DNA of 64,000 nucleotides, taken from contig NZ_PPTG01000001.1 of assembly GCF_002954245.1 (NCBI RefSeq), positions 78,407 through 142,406 on the forward strand, written 5' to 3'. This document shows, one piece after another, positions 18,733 to 27,705 of this stretch (the first letter of the stretch is position 1; each line of letters opens with the position of its first letter). The notes under the pieces are model-generated. The model ran no database searches. It was not told the origin of the DNA and saw only the letters and a list, made by a program, of their open reading frames with translations. Made by a program: the position numbers and the translations under genes. The stretch comes from Cryobacterium aureum. GTDB taxonomy: Bacteria; Actinomycetota; Actinomycetes; Actinomycetales; Microbacteriaceae.

Positions 18733-19044
18733 TTAGGAACCGGTGCCGGCCGTCTCGAGGGCCAGGTCGAGGGCTTCTTCGCCATCGCGAGCGGTGAAGA
18801 CCGTCGTGGACATCAAGCTGGCCCGCACGCCGGCCGCTGCGGCCTGCTGCTGGATCTGGGCGAACAACGCTTCCAGATGCGGACCTACGAGAAGCACATC
18901 GATGACCGGCAGCATGCTCGCCAGATCGGATTCGCTTCCGGCGGTCACGCGAACCGCAATCCCCCGGACCGCCGCGCTCCTGCGCAGCCGCAGGGCCACA
19001 AACGTGCTGGACGCACCGGCACCACACACAATATGAATCCTCAT
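18733..19044 (-). CDS. Stand-alone PTS IIB protein (lactose/cellobiose-like)
   Basis: 103 residues beginning MRIHIVCGAGASSTFVALRL. Cys7 followed by GAGASSTF is the phosphate-binding loop of the IIB(Cel/Lac) type, unlike the mannitol IIB loop in MtlA. The segment PVIDVLLVGPHLEALFAQIQ matches the part of the fold that reads other subunits. It is the first gene of the mannitol PTS operon, yet no matching IIC or IIA is in the window. It may serve a permease encoded elsewhere or act as a phosphorylation-dependent signal to the neighbouring regulator; both are inference. Confidence 0.8.
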   Translation of the reverse strand: MRIHIVCGAGASSTFVALRLRRSAAVRGIAVRVTAGSESDLASMLPVIDVLLVGPHLEALFAQIQQQAAAAGVRASLMSTTVFTARDGEEALDLALETAGTGS

Positions 19045-19073
19045 CGATTCACCCTTTCGTCGTCGACGTACAG

Positions 19074-19091
19074 CAGACTGAATACAGTCTG
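19074..19091. promoter_or_regulatory. Operator-like palindrome upstream of the PTS operon
   Basis: CAGACTG-AATA-CAGTCTG is a perfect 7+7 inverted repeat 30 bases before the IIB start and 125 bases before the divergent regulator gene. A candidate -10 for the regulator, TAGGAT, lies at 19159-19164. The palindrome is the most obvious binding site for the adjacent regulator; it could also form a small RNA stem. Confidence 0.5.
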
Positions 19092-19215
19092 CCGGGCACC
19101 TCTTCGGGGGGCCACCAGACTCATTTCCGCACCCCCGGAAACCCTCGGGTTCGGCAGATAGGATCAACACGATGGGACCGCGCACGACACGGCACAAGGC
19201 ACAGAACAAGGCACA

Positions 19216-21129
19216 ATGAGCGACAAGCAATCGAGGATGCTCGACTACCTCTTCCGCTCCCCCGGCTGGGTCACGGCGAGTGAACTGGCCGAACACCTCG
19301 GCGTGACTGCGCGCACCGTACGCAGCTACGTCACGAGTGTGAAGACGGCGGCGGATCCGCTCGAGGTGATCGAGTCGGGGCCGGCTGGCTACCGCGTCAA
19401 CCGTGAGGCCTACGCCTCATTCCGCACAGCGCCGCCGCGGCAGCACGCGGAGACGGACACGCCGCAGCGACGGCTGCACCAGCTGGTTCGTCGCCTCGTC
19501 GACTCGGCAGAAGGCCTCGACGTCTATGAGCTTGCGGCCGACACCTTCGTGAGCGACTCCACCGTCGAGGCCGACCTGTCCCGAGTGCGCGCACTCCTGA
19601 CCGACACGGGGCTCTCCCTCGCCCGCCACGGCAGCAGAGTGACCCTTCTCGGATCCGAAACCGACCGGCGCCGCCTAATCAGCCGGATGTTCCGCCAAGA
19701 GTCGGCCCGCGGTTTCCTCGAACTCGCGGCGATCCAGAAGGAGTTCCCGTCCGACAGCCTCGGTGCGTTCAAGACCGACCTGATCGCCATGCTCGGCGCC
19801 CAGGGTTATTTCGTGAATGAGTACGGCACCAACAATGTTCTGCTCCACGTGGCCATCGCCGTGGACCGGGTGAGCAAGCGCGCCGCTGCCCGGGCCGACG
19901 AAGCACCAGATGTCGGCGAACACCTCACGGTCGCGTTGGCCAGTCTCATCGACACCCACTTTGGTGTCGTGCTCGATTTCACCGACCTTGCCTACCTCGT
20001 GCTCCTCCTGCAGACCCGGGTCGTGACGCCCGGGCACGACGAGGCCACCGACGCGATCAGCGCAACCGTCGCCCGTGCCGGGGACCTCGAGGTCGTGCGA
20101 CGCATCGTGGCCCAGGCCAGCGAGGAATATCTCGTCGACCTGGCCGACGAGGACTTCATCACCCGACTCACGCTGCACGTTCGCAACCTCATCGACCGCG
20201 CACAGGTGCGAGATTACTCACGAAACCCGCTCACCCGGTCGATCAAGACCGCCTATCCGATGATTTACGAACTCGCCGTATACATCGCGAGCGAACTGCA
20301 GCTCCAGGAGCAGATCCACATCAACGACGACGAGATCGCCTACATCGCGATGCACGTCGGGTCATACCTGGAACAGCATTCCCCATCCGAGCAACTCGTC
20401 ACCTGCGTGATCGTCTGCCCCAATTACTACACGATGCACGTGCAGTTGCGTCAGCGCATCGAACGGGTTCTCGGCGATGACTTGACCGTCGTGGACCAGA
20501 TCACGCGCAGTGACGTGCCGTGGGCAGACCTTCGCGCCGACATCGTGCTCACCACGATCGAGCCGCCTGTTCCGGCCGACGGCGTGATCGTCATCCAGCC
20601 GTTCCTCACGGAGCGCGACGTGCACCGAATCCGCGAGGCGGCCATCCGTGTGCGCCGGCTTCGTCGGCGATCGCACATCAAGAATGACCTGCTGCAGTTT
20701 TTCGACGAGTCCCTCTACCTGCGCAACTTCGCCGCGCCCAACGAGGAGGCGATGATCCGCGAACTCGGCGGGCGCATGGTCGCGCGCGGGCTCATCGACC
20801 CGAGCTACGTCGACGGCGCTATTGAACGCGAGCGGATGTCGTCGACCGCGTTCACCGACCACCTCGCCGTTCCCCACGCCATGGCCATGACCGCGCAGCA
20901 GACATCCATCGCCATCGCGGTCAACGACTCCCCCATGCCCTGGGGTGACAACCGCGTCAACGTCGTGGCCCTGATCGCGTTCAGCGCTGCCGGGCGGGCG
21001 TCGTTCCAGTCCGTCTTCGATCAGTTCGTCGAGGTTTTCACCGAACGCGCCGATGTGCAGCGCCTCATCAAGCGCTCGGTGGACTTCCCATCCTTTATCG
21101 ACGAGCTCGTGCACCTCATCGACACATAG
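19216..21129 (+). CDS. mtlR: PRD-containing transcriptional activator of the mannitol PTS (MtlR-like)
   Basis: 637 residues with the order HTH, PRD, PRD, EIIB-like, EIIA-like. The HTH (about 1-60) reads LVTASELAEHLGVTARTVRS with a leading W/V variant; PRD 1 spans about 180-285 (NEYGTNNVLLHVAIAVDRVS), PRD 2 about 290-390 (INDDEIAYIAMHVGSYLE). An EIIB-like segment has the cysteine in CVIVCPNYYTM, and the C-terminal EIIA domain has its histidine in HLAVPHAMAM. Such proteins sense PTS activity through phosphorylation at these sites. It is divergent from the mannitol operon, its likely target. It ends 3 bases from the convergent map gene with no terminator between. Confidence 0.9.
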   Translation: MSDKQSRMLDYLFRSPGWVTASELAEHLGVTARTVRSYVTSVKTAADPLEVIESGPAGYRVNREAYASFRTAPPRQHAETDTPQRRLHQLVRRLVDSAEGLDVYELAADTFVSDSTVEADLSRVRALLTDTGLSLARHGSRVTLLGSETDRRRLISRMFRQESARGFLELAAIQKEFPSDSLGAFKTDLIAMLGAQGYFVNEYGTNNVLLHVAIAVDRVSKRAAARADEAPDVGEHLTVALASLIDTHFGVVLDFTDLAYLVLLLQTRVVTPGHDEATDAISATVARAGDLEVVRRIVAQASEEYLVDLADEDFITRLTLHVRNLIDRAQVRDYSRNPLTRSIKTAYPMIYELAVYIASELQLQEQIHINDDEIAYIAMHVGSYLEQHSPSEQLVTCVIVCPNYYTMHVQLRQRIERVLGDDLTVVDQITRSDVPWADLRADIVLTTIEPPVPADGVIVIQPFLTERDVHRIREAAIRVRRLRRRSHIKNDLLQFFDESLYLRNFAAPNEEAMIRELGGRMVARGLIDPSYVDGAIERERMSSTAFTDHLAVPHAMAMTAQQTSIAIAVNDSPMPWGDNRVNVVALIAFSAAGRASFQSVFDQFVEVFTERADVQRLIKRSVDFPSFIDELVHLIDT

Positions 21130-21132
21130 ACC

Positions 21133-21963
21133 CTAGGCGATCGGGACGGGAACGATGCCGAACTGGGCGAGACCGGCCGCTCCGCCGTCCTCGGCGGTGA
21201 GTACCCAGATGCCGTCCTTATGCACGGCAATGCTGTGTTCCCAGTGCGCGGCGGCCTTACCGTCGCTCGTGGCGACGGTCCAGTCGTCTTCGCGAGTGTA
21301 GGTGTCGATCGATCCGAGCACGACCATTGGCTCGATGGCCACGACGAGGCCCGGCTTCACATCCGGCCCCTTCTGGCGCACGCGGTAGTTGAACACCGGC
21401 GGGGCTTCGTGCATGGATCGGCCGATGCCGTGCCCGACGTAGTCGGTCAGGATGCCGTAAGTGCCCTGCGACTCGATGTAGTCCTCGATGGCGTCGCCGA
21501 CCTCGTTCAGGTGACGAGCCGTGTGCAGGCGGGCGATGCCGTGCCAGAGCGACTGCTCGGTCACGTCGGAGAGCTTCTGGCGTTCGGCGACGAGTTCAGG
21601 GCGGGCCGGGTCGGGCAGCACGAAGCTGAACGCAGCGTCTCCGTTCCAGCCCTCGATGATGGCTCCGCTGTCGATCGAGACGATATCGCCGGCACCGAGG
21701 CGACGCTCCGAGGGGATTCCGTGCACGACGTCGTCGTTCACCGAGGCGCACACGGTGTGGTGGTAGCCCTGCTCGAGTTTGAAGTTCGGCTTGCCGCCGA
21801 GCGCGACGATGGCGGCCTCGGCCGCGGCATCAAGCTCGAGGGTGGTCGCGCCGATGACCATGGCCGCGCGGGCGGCCGCGAGCGATGCTGCGGTGGCCAG
21901 GCCGGGGGCGACCATGAGGCGCAGCTGGGCGGGATTCTTGTAAATGGACCGACGAAGACTCAC
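21133..21963 (-). CDS. map: Methionine aminopeptidase, type I
   Basis: Removes the initiator methionine from new proteins. 276 residues; the metal-binding residues are in VSIDSGAIIEGWNGDAAFSF, GHGIGRSMHEAPPVFNY, AIEPMV and HWEHSIAV. It follows adk after 105 bases in the spc operon. In this lineage infA is normally next, but here the mannitol PTS locus follows on the other side. Confidence 0.97.
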   Translation of the reverse strand: MSLRRSIYKNPAQLRLMVAPGLATAASLAAARAAMVIGATTLELDAAAEAAIVALGGKPNFKLEQGYHHTVCASVNDDVVHGIPSERRLGAGDIVSIDSGAIIEGWNGDAAFSFVLPDPARPELVAERQKLSDVTEQSLWHGIARLHTARHLNEVGDAIEDYIESQGTYGILTDYVGHGIGRSMHEAPPVFNYRVRQKGPDVKPGLVVAIEPMVVLGSIDTYTREDDWTVATSDGKAAAHWEHSIAVHKDGIWVLTAEDGGAAGLAQFGIVPVPIA

Positions 21964-22068
21964 TGATTTCCTACAAACTAGCTCCGAGAAGGGGAGCGAT
22001 CTTTTCTATGTACCTGGTGGTGCACATGGTGATGGGCCGGGCCGTTAGACCCAGCCCCAAAGCGGTTA

Positions 22069-22665
22069 CTAGAGCGTGCTGGTATCGGGGCGCAGGCCGC
22101 GTTCGGCCAGCGCGGCGAGAATGCGGTCGGTGACCACTTCAACGGCACCGAGGCCGTCGATCGTGACGACCAGGTCGTGGGCGCTGTACACATCGATGAG
22201 CGGAGCGGTCTGCTCCGCATAGACGTTCAGACGGTGACGGATGACGTCGGCCGTGTCGTCCGCGCGGCCCTGCTCGGCGGCACGCTTGAGCAGCCGAGTG
22301 ACGACCTCATCGGTGTCGGCGGTGATCAGCACGACCACGTCGAGCTGGGTACCCTCGGCGTTCAGGAGGCGGTCGAGTTCAGCGACCTGATCGGTCGTGC
22401 GCGGGTAGCCGTCGAGCAGAAAGCCGTTGGCGGCATCCGGTTCTTTCAATCGGTCAGCGACGATGGCATTCGTGAGGGAGTCGGGCACGTAGGCGCCGGC
22501 ATCCATGAACGACTTGGCCTCGAGCCCCAAAGGGGTGTTGTTGGTCACGTTGTAGCGAAAGATGTCGCCGGTGGAGATGGCGGGAACGTCGAAGGCGAGC
22601 GCCAGACGCTCGGCCTGAGTACCCTTGCCCGCTCCGGGCGGGCCGATCAGGAGTAACCGCGTCAT
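22069..22665 (-). CDS. adk: Adenylate kinase
   Basis: Interconverts AMP, ADP and ATP. 198 residues with the P-loop LLIGPPGAGKGTQAERL (residues 5-21), AISTGDIFR in the AMP site and FLLDGYPRTTDQV. The lid is short and lacks cysteines (LLKRAAEQGRADDTADVI), the short form common in actinobacteria. The ATG overlaps the secY stop (ATGA), so the two are translationally coupled. Confidence 0.97.
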   Translation of the reverse strand: MTRLLLIGPPGAGKGTQAERLALAFDVPAISTGDIFRYNVTNNTPLGLEAKSFMDAGAYVPDSLTNAIVADRLKEPDAANGFLLDGYPRTTDQVAELDRLLNAEGTQLDVVVLITADTDEVVTRLLKRAAEQGRADDTADVIRHRLNVYAEQTAPLIDVYSAHDLVVTIDGLGAVEVVTDRILAALAERGLRPDTSTL

Positions 22666-23984
22666 TTAAGAAGCCCCTCATAGTGTCGCTGTTGCAGTTG
22701 CGAGTCAATCTGCTTGACAGTCTCGAGCCCCACACCGACGACGATGAGAATGCTCGCGCCGCCGAACGGGAAGTTCTGGTCGGCACCGATAACCGAGAAC
22801 GCGATCAGCGGGATCAGCGCGATCAGGCCCAGGTACATCGATCCGGGGAGTGTGATGCGGGTCAGCACGAAGTCCAGGTACTCGGCGGTCGGACGGCCGG
22901 CACGAATGCCGGGGATGAACCCGCCGTACTTCTTCATGTTGTCCGCGACTTCTTCGGGGTTGAACGTGATCGCCACGTAGAAGTAGGTGAAGCCGATGAT
23001 GAGCAGGAAGTACATCGCCATGTACAGCGGCTGATCGCCGCCCGTGAGGTTTTGCGAGATCCAGACCACCCAGGCCGGCGCTTCCGCTCCTGCGGCCGGC
23101 TGGTTGAACTGCGCGAGCAGGGCTGGCAAGTACAGCAACGACGACGCGAAGATCACGGGGATCACGCCGGCCATGTTCACCTTGATCGGAATGTAGGTGT
23201 TGTTGCCGCCGTAGGTGCGTCGGCCGACCATGCGCTTGGCGTACTGTACCGGTATTCGCCTCTGCGATTGCTCCACGAAGACCACGCCGGCGACCACCAA
23301 TATTCCGACGATCAGAACGATGATGAGGACGTCGGGACCCTGCTGCTGGCCGATCGAGCTGAGCGAGCCGGGGAACAGGGCAGCGATCGAGATGAAGATC
23401 ATGAGCGACATGCCGTTGCCGACGCCGCGCTCGGTGACGAGCTCACCCATCCACATGATGACGCCGGTACCGGCAGTCATCGTGATCACCATGAGCATGA
23501 TGGCGTACCAGGCGTCGTTGGTGATCAACTGAGTGCACTCGGTACTCGCGGATGTCCCGAACAGGGCCCCGCTTCGGGCCACCGTGATCAGCGTAGTCGA
23601 CTGCAGAATACCGAGGGCGATGGTGAGGTACCGCGTGTACTGGGTCAGAGTGCTCTGGCCCGATGCACCCTCCTTGTAGAGGGTGTCGAAGTGGGGGATG
23701 ACCACGCGCAGCAACTGCACGATGATCGAGGCCGTGATGTACGGCATGATTCCGAGTGCAAAGACACTCAACTGGAGCAGGGCGCCACCGCTGAAAAGGT
23801 TGACGAGCTCGTAGAGGCCGCTCGTGCCCTGGTTGGCTGCGAGACACAGCTGTACATTACCGAAGTCCACGAATGGGGTCGGAACGAACGAGCCCAAGCG
23901 GAACAGAGCAATGATGCCCAGGGTGAAGCCGATCTTCTTACGAAGGTCGGGTGTGCGGAAGATCCGCGCAATGGCGCTGAACAA
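22662..23984 (-). CDS. secY: Preprotein translocase subunit SecY
   Basis: Pore of the Sec translocon in the cytoplasmic membrane. 440 residues with ten predicted membrane helices; starts MFSAIARIFRTPDLRKKIGF, with LGIMPYITASIIVQLL (helix 2), QSQRRIPVQYAKRMVGR in the cytosolic loop and MKKYGGFIPGIRAGRPT. It follows rplO after an unusual 144-base gap holding a long inverted repeat. Confidence 0.98.
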   Translation of the reverse strand: MFSAIARIFRTPDLRKKIGFTLGIIALFRLGSFVPTPFVDFGNVQLCLAANQGTSGLYELVNLFSGGALLQLSVFALGIMPYITASIIVQLLRVVIPHFDTLYKEGASGQSTLTQYTRYLTIALGILQSTTLITVARSGALFGTSASTECTQLITNDAWYAIMLMVITMTAGTGVIMWMGELVTERGVGNGMSLMIFISIAALFPGSLSSIGQQQGPDVLIIVLIVGILVVAGVVFVEQSQRRIPVQYAKRMVGRRTYGGNNTYIPIKVNMAGVIPVIFASSLLYLPALLAQFNQPAAGAEAPAWVVWISQNLTGGDQPLYMAMYFLLIIGFTYFYVAITFNPEEVADNMKKYGGFIPGIRAGRPTAEYLDFVLTRITLPGSMYLGLIALIPLIAFSVIGADQNFPFGGASILIVVGVGLETVKQIDSQLQQRHYEGLLK

Positions 23985-24054
23985 AAAGGCCTCCAGATTT
24001 TTACGCAGATCGATAGTGCAGATCGATATAGAGCGGCAACTCGACTTAAAACGA

Positions 24055-24112
24055 TCGAGCTTGTCGAATCACACCAAACGATTTACTCGATTGACGGATT
24101 CGACAAGCTCGA
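24055..24112. repeat. 16-base inverted repeat between rplO and secY
   Basis: TCGAGCTTGTCGAATC (24055-24070) and its exact complement GATTCGACAAGCTCGA (24097-24112) flank 26 bases. The core CTTGTCGAA/TTCGACAAG resembles small repeated palindromic elements known in high-GC bacteria. It sits where rplO and secY are normally almost adjacent, so it is likely a mobile or repeat element tolerated in the operon; it would form a stem in the mRNA. Confidence 0.8.
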
Positions 24113-24128
24113 CTGAGCGTCTACGGAC

Positions 24129-24689
24129 TTACTTTACAGATCCACCCGCGGCGACAATTTTCTGCTCAGCTGAAGCAGAGACCTTGTCGACCGTCACGTT
24201 CAGCTTAACGGTAATTTCACCGGTTCCGAGAACCTTGACTTTTTCGTTGTCACGAACTGCACCCTTGGCGATCAGGCTGGCGATGGTGACATCGCCGCCG
24301 TCCGGGTAGAGCAGTTCGAGCTTTTCCAAGTTGACAACCTGGTACTCGACGCGGAATGGGTTCTTGAATCCACGCAGTTTCGGGGTGCGCATGTGCAGCG
24401 GCATCTGCCCACCCTCGAAGCCGACGCGCACGCTGTAGCGCGCCTTCGTGCCCTTGGTGCCTCGACCCGCAGTCTTACCCTTGGATCCTTCACCACGGCC
24501 AACGCGCTGGCGAGCCTTCTTCGCTCCGGGCGCCGGGCGAAGGTGGTGTACCTTCAGCACGTGCTCGCGGGGCTCAGTAGGCTCCGCTGCAACAGCGGCC
24601 TTCTTCGTTACGGCAGCCTTTTTGGGGGCAGCAGCCTTTTTCGTGGCAGGCTTGTCGGCTACCTTGGTAGCTTCCTTCTCGTCAGCCAT
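24129..24689 (-). CDS. rplO: 50S ribosomal protein L15
   Basis: 186 residues. The conserved part starts at [20 protein letters not shown] and includes [34 protein letters not shown] and [13 protein letters not shown]. About 40 Ala/Lys-rich residues (repeats of [16 protein letters not shown] type) precede it, longer than in E. coli and probably unstructured. Its ATG overlaps the rpmD stop by one base. Confidence 0.97.
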   Translation of the reverse strand: MADEKEATKVADKPATKKAAAPKKAAVTKKAAVAAEPTEPREHVLKVHHLRPAPGAKKARQRVGRGEGSKGKTAGRGTKGTKARYSVRVGFEGGQMPLHMRTPKLRGFKNPFRVEYQVVNLEKLELLYPDGGDVTIASLIAKGAVRDNEKVKVLGTGEITVKLNVTVDKVSASAEQKIVAAGGSVK

Positions 24690-24871
24690 TAGTCAATCTC
24701 CTCGACCTTTACGAGGTGAGCGACGGTGTTGACGTAGCCACGGTTCTGCGAGTTGTCCTCGCGGATCGTGACGGCGCCAATGCGTCGCAGACCCAGGCTG
24801 CGAAGAGTGTCGCGCTGGTTCTGCTTCTCACTAATTTTGGACTTGATCTGTGTGATCTTCAGCTGGGCCAT
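24689..24871 (-). CDS. rpmD: 50S ribosomal protein L30
   Basis: 60 residues starting [20 protein letters not shown] with [18 protein letters not shown], the full L30 fold. It overlaps rpsE and rplO by one base on each side, the usual tight packing of the spc operon. Confidence 0.96.
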   Translation of the reverse strand: MAQLKITQIKSKISEKQNQRDTLRSLGLRRIGAVTIREDNSQNRGYVNTVAHLVKVEEID

Positions 24872-25578
24872 CAGGCACCTGCCTTCGCGGTTGCGGCCGC
24901 TGCAGCTGCAGCAGCGTCGGCACGAAGAAAACGGGCCGGAGCCACGTCTTCATAGGCGAGGCCGCGGCGAGCCGCAACCGCACGCGGCTCTTCGAGCTGG
25001 TGCAGTGCCTCGACCGTGGCGTGCACGATGTTGATGGTGTTCGACGAACCGAGCGACTTGCTCAGCACGTCGTGGATGCCAGCGCATTCGAGTACGGCGC
25101 GCACCGGGCCACCGGCGATAACGCCGGTACCTGCTGCGGCCGGACGAAGCAGAACGACGCCGGCTGCGGCCTCACCCTGCACGGGGTGCGGGATAGTCAG
25201 GCCAACGCGAGGAACGCGGAAGAAGTTCTTCTTCGCTTCTTCGACGCCCTTGGAGATAGCGGTCGGGACCTCGCGGGCCTTACCGTATCCAACGCCGACC
25301 AGGCCGTTACCGTCGCCGACGACGACGAGAGCGGTGAAGCTAAAGCGACGACCACCCTTGACGACCTTCGACACGCGGTTGATGGTGACGACGCGCTCCA
25401 GGAACTGGCTCTTGTCGGCATCGCGGCTTCCGCGGTCCTTGTTCGGATTGCGCTCACGGCCACCACGACGAGCCTCGCGAGGCTCGTTCTGCGGCGGGGT
25501 GGTTGAGGCAGCGGTTTCAACCGGCGCCTCTGCAACGGCAGCAACAGGTGCTGTGGTTTCGATCTTTTCAGTGCTCAC
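24871..25578 (-). CDS. rpsE: 30S ribosomal protein S5
   Basis: Small-subunit protein involved in decoding accuracy. 235 residues: an Ala/Pro/Glu- then Arg-rich N-terminal extension of about 60 residues, then [20 protein letters not shown] and [21 protein letters not shown], and [20 protein letters not shown] in the second domain. A C-terminal Ala run (about 210-235) is an actinobacterial addition. It overlaps rplR by four bases. Confidence 0.97.
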   Translation of the reverse strand: MSTEKIETTAPVAAVAEAPVETAASTTPPQNEPREARRGGRERNPNKDRGSRDADKSQFLERVVTINRVSKVVKGGRRFSFTALVVVGDGNGLVGVGYGKAREVPTAISKGVEEAKKNFFRVPRVGLTIPHPVQGEAAAGVVLLRPAAAGTGVIAGGPVRAVLECAGIHDVLSKSLGSSNTINIVHATVEALHQLEEPRAVAARRGLAYEDVAPARFLRADAAAAAAAATAKAGA

Positions 25579-25946
25579 AGGTTCAATCCACCCTCTCGAG
25601 CTCCTTCAGCGATGGCTGCGACGCGTCCTGCGTACTTACTGCCACCACGGTCAAATACAACGGCCTCGATGCCGGCGGCTTTCGCACGCTCAGCAACCAG
25701 CTCACCGACCTTACGGGCCTTGGCGGTCTTGTCACCATCGAAGGTGCGCAAGTCCGTTTCGAGCGTGGATGCCGACGCAAGGGTGAAACCCTTGCTGTCG
25801 TCGACGACCTGCACGAATACGTGGCGAGCCGAGCGCGTGACGACGAGGCGCGGGCGAAGCGCCGTTCCCTCGATCTTCTTACGAAGACGCGTGTGACGAC
25901 GTCCGCGGGCTGCGGCCTTGCTCTTGCCTCTAGTTCCGAGTCCCAT
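25575..25946 (-). CDS. rplR: 50S ribosomal protein L18
   Basis: 5S rRNA-binding protein, 123 residues: [39 protein letters not shown] and the C-terminal [20 protein letters not shown] with AREGGLNL are typical. It starts two bases after the rplF stop and overlaps rpsE. Confidence 0.97.
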   Translation of the reverse strand: MGLGTRGKSKAAARGRRHTRLRKKIEGTALRPRLVVTRSARHVFVQVVDDSKGFTLASASTLETDLRTFDGDKTAKARKVGELVAERAKAAGIEAVVFDRGGSKYAGRVAAIAEGAREGGLNL

Positions 25947-25948
25947 GG

Positions 25949-26485
25949 TTACTTACCGCTCTTTCCGGCCTTGCGGCGAACAATCTCGCCGGCGTAACGC
26001 ACACCCTTGCCCTTGTAGGGCTCTGGCTTGCGAATCTTACGGATGTTGGCGGCAACCTCGCCGACGGCCTGCTTGTCGATTCCGCTGACCGTGAGCTTGT
26101 TGACGCTCTCCACGGTCAAAACGATGCCGACGGGCGGCTCAACGACGACCGGGTGCGAGAAGCCAAGGGCGAACTCAACAGAGGTGCCCTTCTGCGCCGC
26201 GCGGTAACCGGTACCGACGATTTCAAGACCCTTGGTGTAACCAACGGTTACGCCGATGATCTGGTTGTTGATCAGGGTGCGGGTCAGACCGTGCAGCGAA
26301 CGCGACTGGCGTTCGTCGTTCGGACGGGTGACGAGAACGTGACCGTCCTCGATCGACACCGAGATGGGGTTGGAAACGACGAGCGCGAGCTCGCCCTTCG
26401 GGCCCTTGACGGAGACGGCCTGGCCGTCAGCCACAACCGTGACCCCAGCGGGGATCGCGATGGGGAGTCTTCCAATACGTGACAT
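25949..26485 (-). CDS. rplF: 50S ribosomal protein L6
   Basis: 178 residues, starting [17 protein letters not shown]. Both L6 domains are present; [39 protein letters not shown] and [14 protein letters not shown] are the C-terminal RNA-binding signature. It follows rpsH after six bases. Confidence 0.98.
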   Translation of the reverse strand: MSRIGRLPIAIPAGVTVVADGQAVSVKGPKGELALVVSNPISVSIEDGHVLVTRPNDERQSRSLHGLTRTLINNQIIGVTVGYTKGLEIVGTGYRAAQKGTSVEFALGFSHPVVVEPPVGIVLTVESVNKLTVSGIDKQAVGEVAANIRKIRKPEPYKGKGVRYAGEIVRRKAGKSGK

Positions 26486-26491
26486 TCTCAG

Positions 26492-26890
26492 TTACCACAC
26501 GTAGGCGAGAACTTCTCCGCCTACGCCCTTCTTCTCAGCCTGGCGGTCGGTGAGCAGACCGCTGGAGGTGGACAGGATGGCAACGCCGAGGCCGCCGAGA
26601 ACCGTGGGGATCTCAGTCGACTTTGCGTACACGCGCAGGCCGGGCTTGGAAACCCGCTTGATGCCGACGATGGAACGCTCGCGGTTCGGACCGAACTTGA
26701 GGTCCAAGGTGAGGGTCTTGCCTACTGTTGCATCCTTGACGGTCCAGGCGGAGATGTAACCCTGAGCCTTGAGGATGTCAGCGATGTGCGCTTTCAATTT
26801 GCTATGCGGCATCGACACGGTGTCGTGGTACGCCGAGTTCGCGTTGCGCAGTCTGGTCAGCATGTCTGCGACCGGATCTGTCATTGTCAT
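26492..26890 (-). CDS. rpsH: 30S ribosomal protein S8
   Basis: 132 residues from the ATG at 26890 ([20 protein letters not shown]), with [20 protein letters not shown] and [17 protein letters not shown]. Eleven more codons are open upstream but are not conserved. The 209 bases between rplE and this gene hold no S14 gene, unlike the common gene order. Confidence 0.97.
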   Translation of the reverse strand: MTMTDPVADMLTRLRNANSAYHDTVSMPHSKLKAHIADILKAQGYISAWTVKDATVGKTLTLDLKFGPNRERSIVGIKRVSKPGLRVYAKSTEIPTVLGGLGVAILSTSSGLLTDRQAEKKGVGGEVLAYVW

Positions 26891-27035
26891 TTTGTGGTGC
26901 CTTTCTCGCCTGGTTTCGCCCATCCGTTACACGAATGACGACCTGTGGTGGTAAGGAAACCGATCGGTTGATCGGATTCCGGGGTGAAAATCTGTGTGCG
27001 CCCGCAATTTCTCGGCGGGCGGGGCCAACCGAAGC

Positions 27036-27062
27036 TGGGAGCTTGCGAGGCGCAAGCTCCCA
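27036..27062 (-). other. Hairpin between rplE and rpsH
   Basis: A perfect 12-base-pair stem (TGGGAGCTTGCG, 3-base loop, CGCAAGCTCCCA) with no T-run, 38 bases after the rplE stop. It lies where a zinc-type rpsN would be expected, and may be a scar, attenuator or RNA-processing site. The remaining bases 26891-27035 show nothing I can name. Confidence 0.7.
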
Positions 27063-27099
27063 ACTCTAGTTGAAAATGTTCCTCCGTAGTGAGGAACTG

Positions 27100-27705
27100 C
27101 TACTTGACGTCGTCCGTCTTGAACGGGAAACCGAGCGCCTTGAGCAGCGCGCGACCCTCGTCGTTGGTCTTCGCGGTCGTGACAACCGTGATGTCCATAC
27201 CGCGAACGCGGTCAATCCGGTCCTGGTCGATCTCGTGGAACATGACCTGCTCGGTCAGACCGAAGGTGTAGTTGCCCGCACCGTCGAACTGCTTGTCGGA
27301 CAGACCACGGAAGTCACGGATACGAGGAAGGGCCAGGCTGAGCAGCCGGTCCAGGAACTCCCACATGCGGTCGCCACGAAGTGTGACGTGGGCGCCGATG
27401 GGCTGTCCTTCACGCAGTTTGAACTGCGCGATGGACTTGCGGGCCTTGGTGACCTGCGGCTTCTGGCCGGTGATTTTGGTGAGGTCAGAAACCGCACCGT
27501 CCATCACCTTGCCGTCGCGTGCTGCTTCGCCGACACCCATGTTGACGACGATCTTCGTCAGGGTGGGGATGCGGTGCACGTTGGTGAAGCCGAGTTCTGC
27601 GGAGAGCTTGGCACTGATCTCATCGCGGTACTTCTGCTTCAGACGCGGCAGGGCCTTGACGGGCGCGGCGCCCTCAGTGCCTTCAACAACTGCGGTGTCA
27701 GTCAT
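27100..27705 (-). CDS. rplE: 50S ribosomal protein L5
   Basis: 5S rRNA-binding protein of 201 residues. [60 protein letters not shown] and [20 protein letters not shown] are conserved. A short Thr/Ala/Glu-rich N-terminal addition precedes the core. It overlaps rplX by one base. Confidence 0.98.
   Translation of the reverse strand: MTDTAVVEGTEGAAPVKALPRLKQKYRDEISAKLSAELGFTNVHRIPTLTKIVVNMGVGEAARDGKVMDGAVSDLTKITGQKPQVTKARKSIAQFKLREGQPIGAHVTLRGDRMWEFLDRLLSLALPRIRDFRGLSDKQFDGAGNYTFGLTEQVMFHEIDQDRIDRVRGMDITVVTTAKTNDEGRALLKALGFPFKTDDVK

Noticed and set aside
13614..21129. Recent horizontal transfer of the mannitol locus
   Set aside because: No transposase, tRNA or direct repeat borders it, and GC content and octamer frequency match the surroundings.
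26891..27099. Possible short rpsN (S14 zinc type)
   Set aside because: All frames were read for a 61-codon product with CxxC pairs; none exists.
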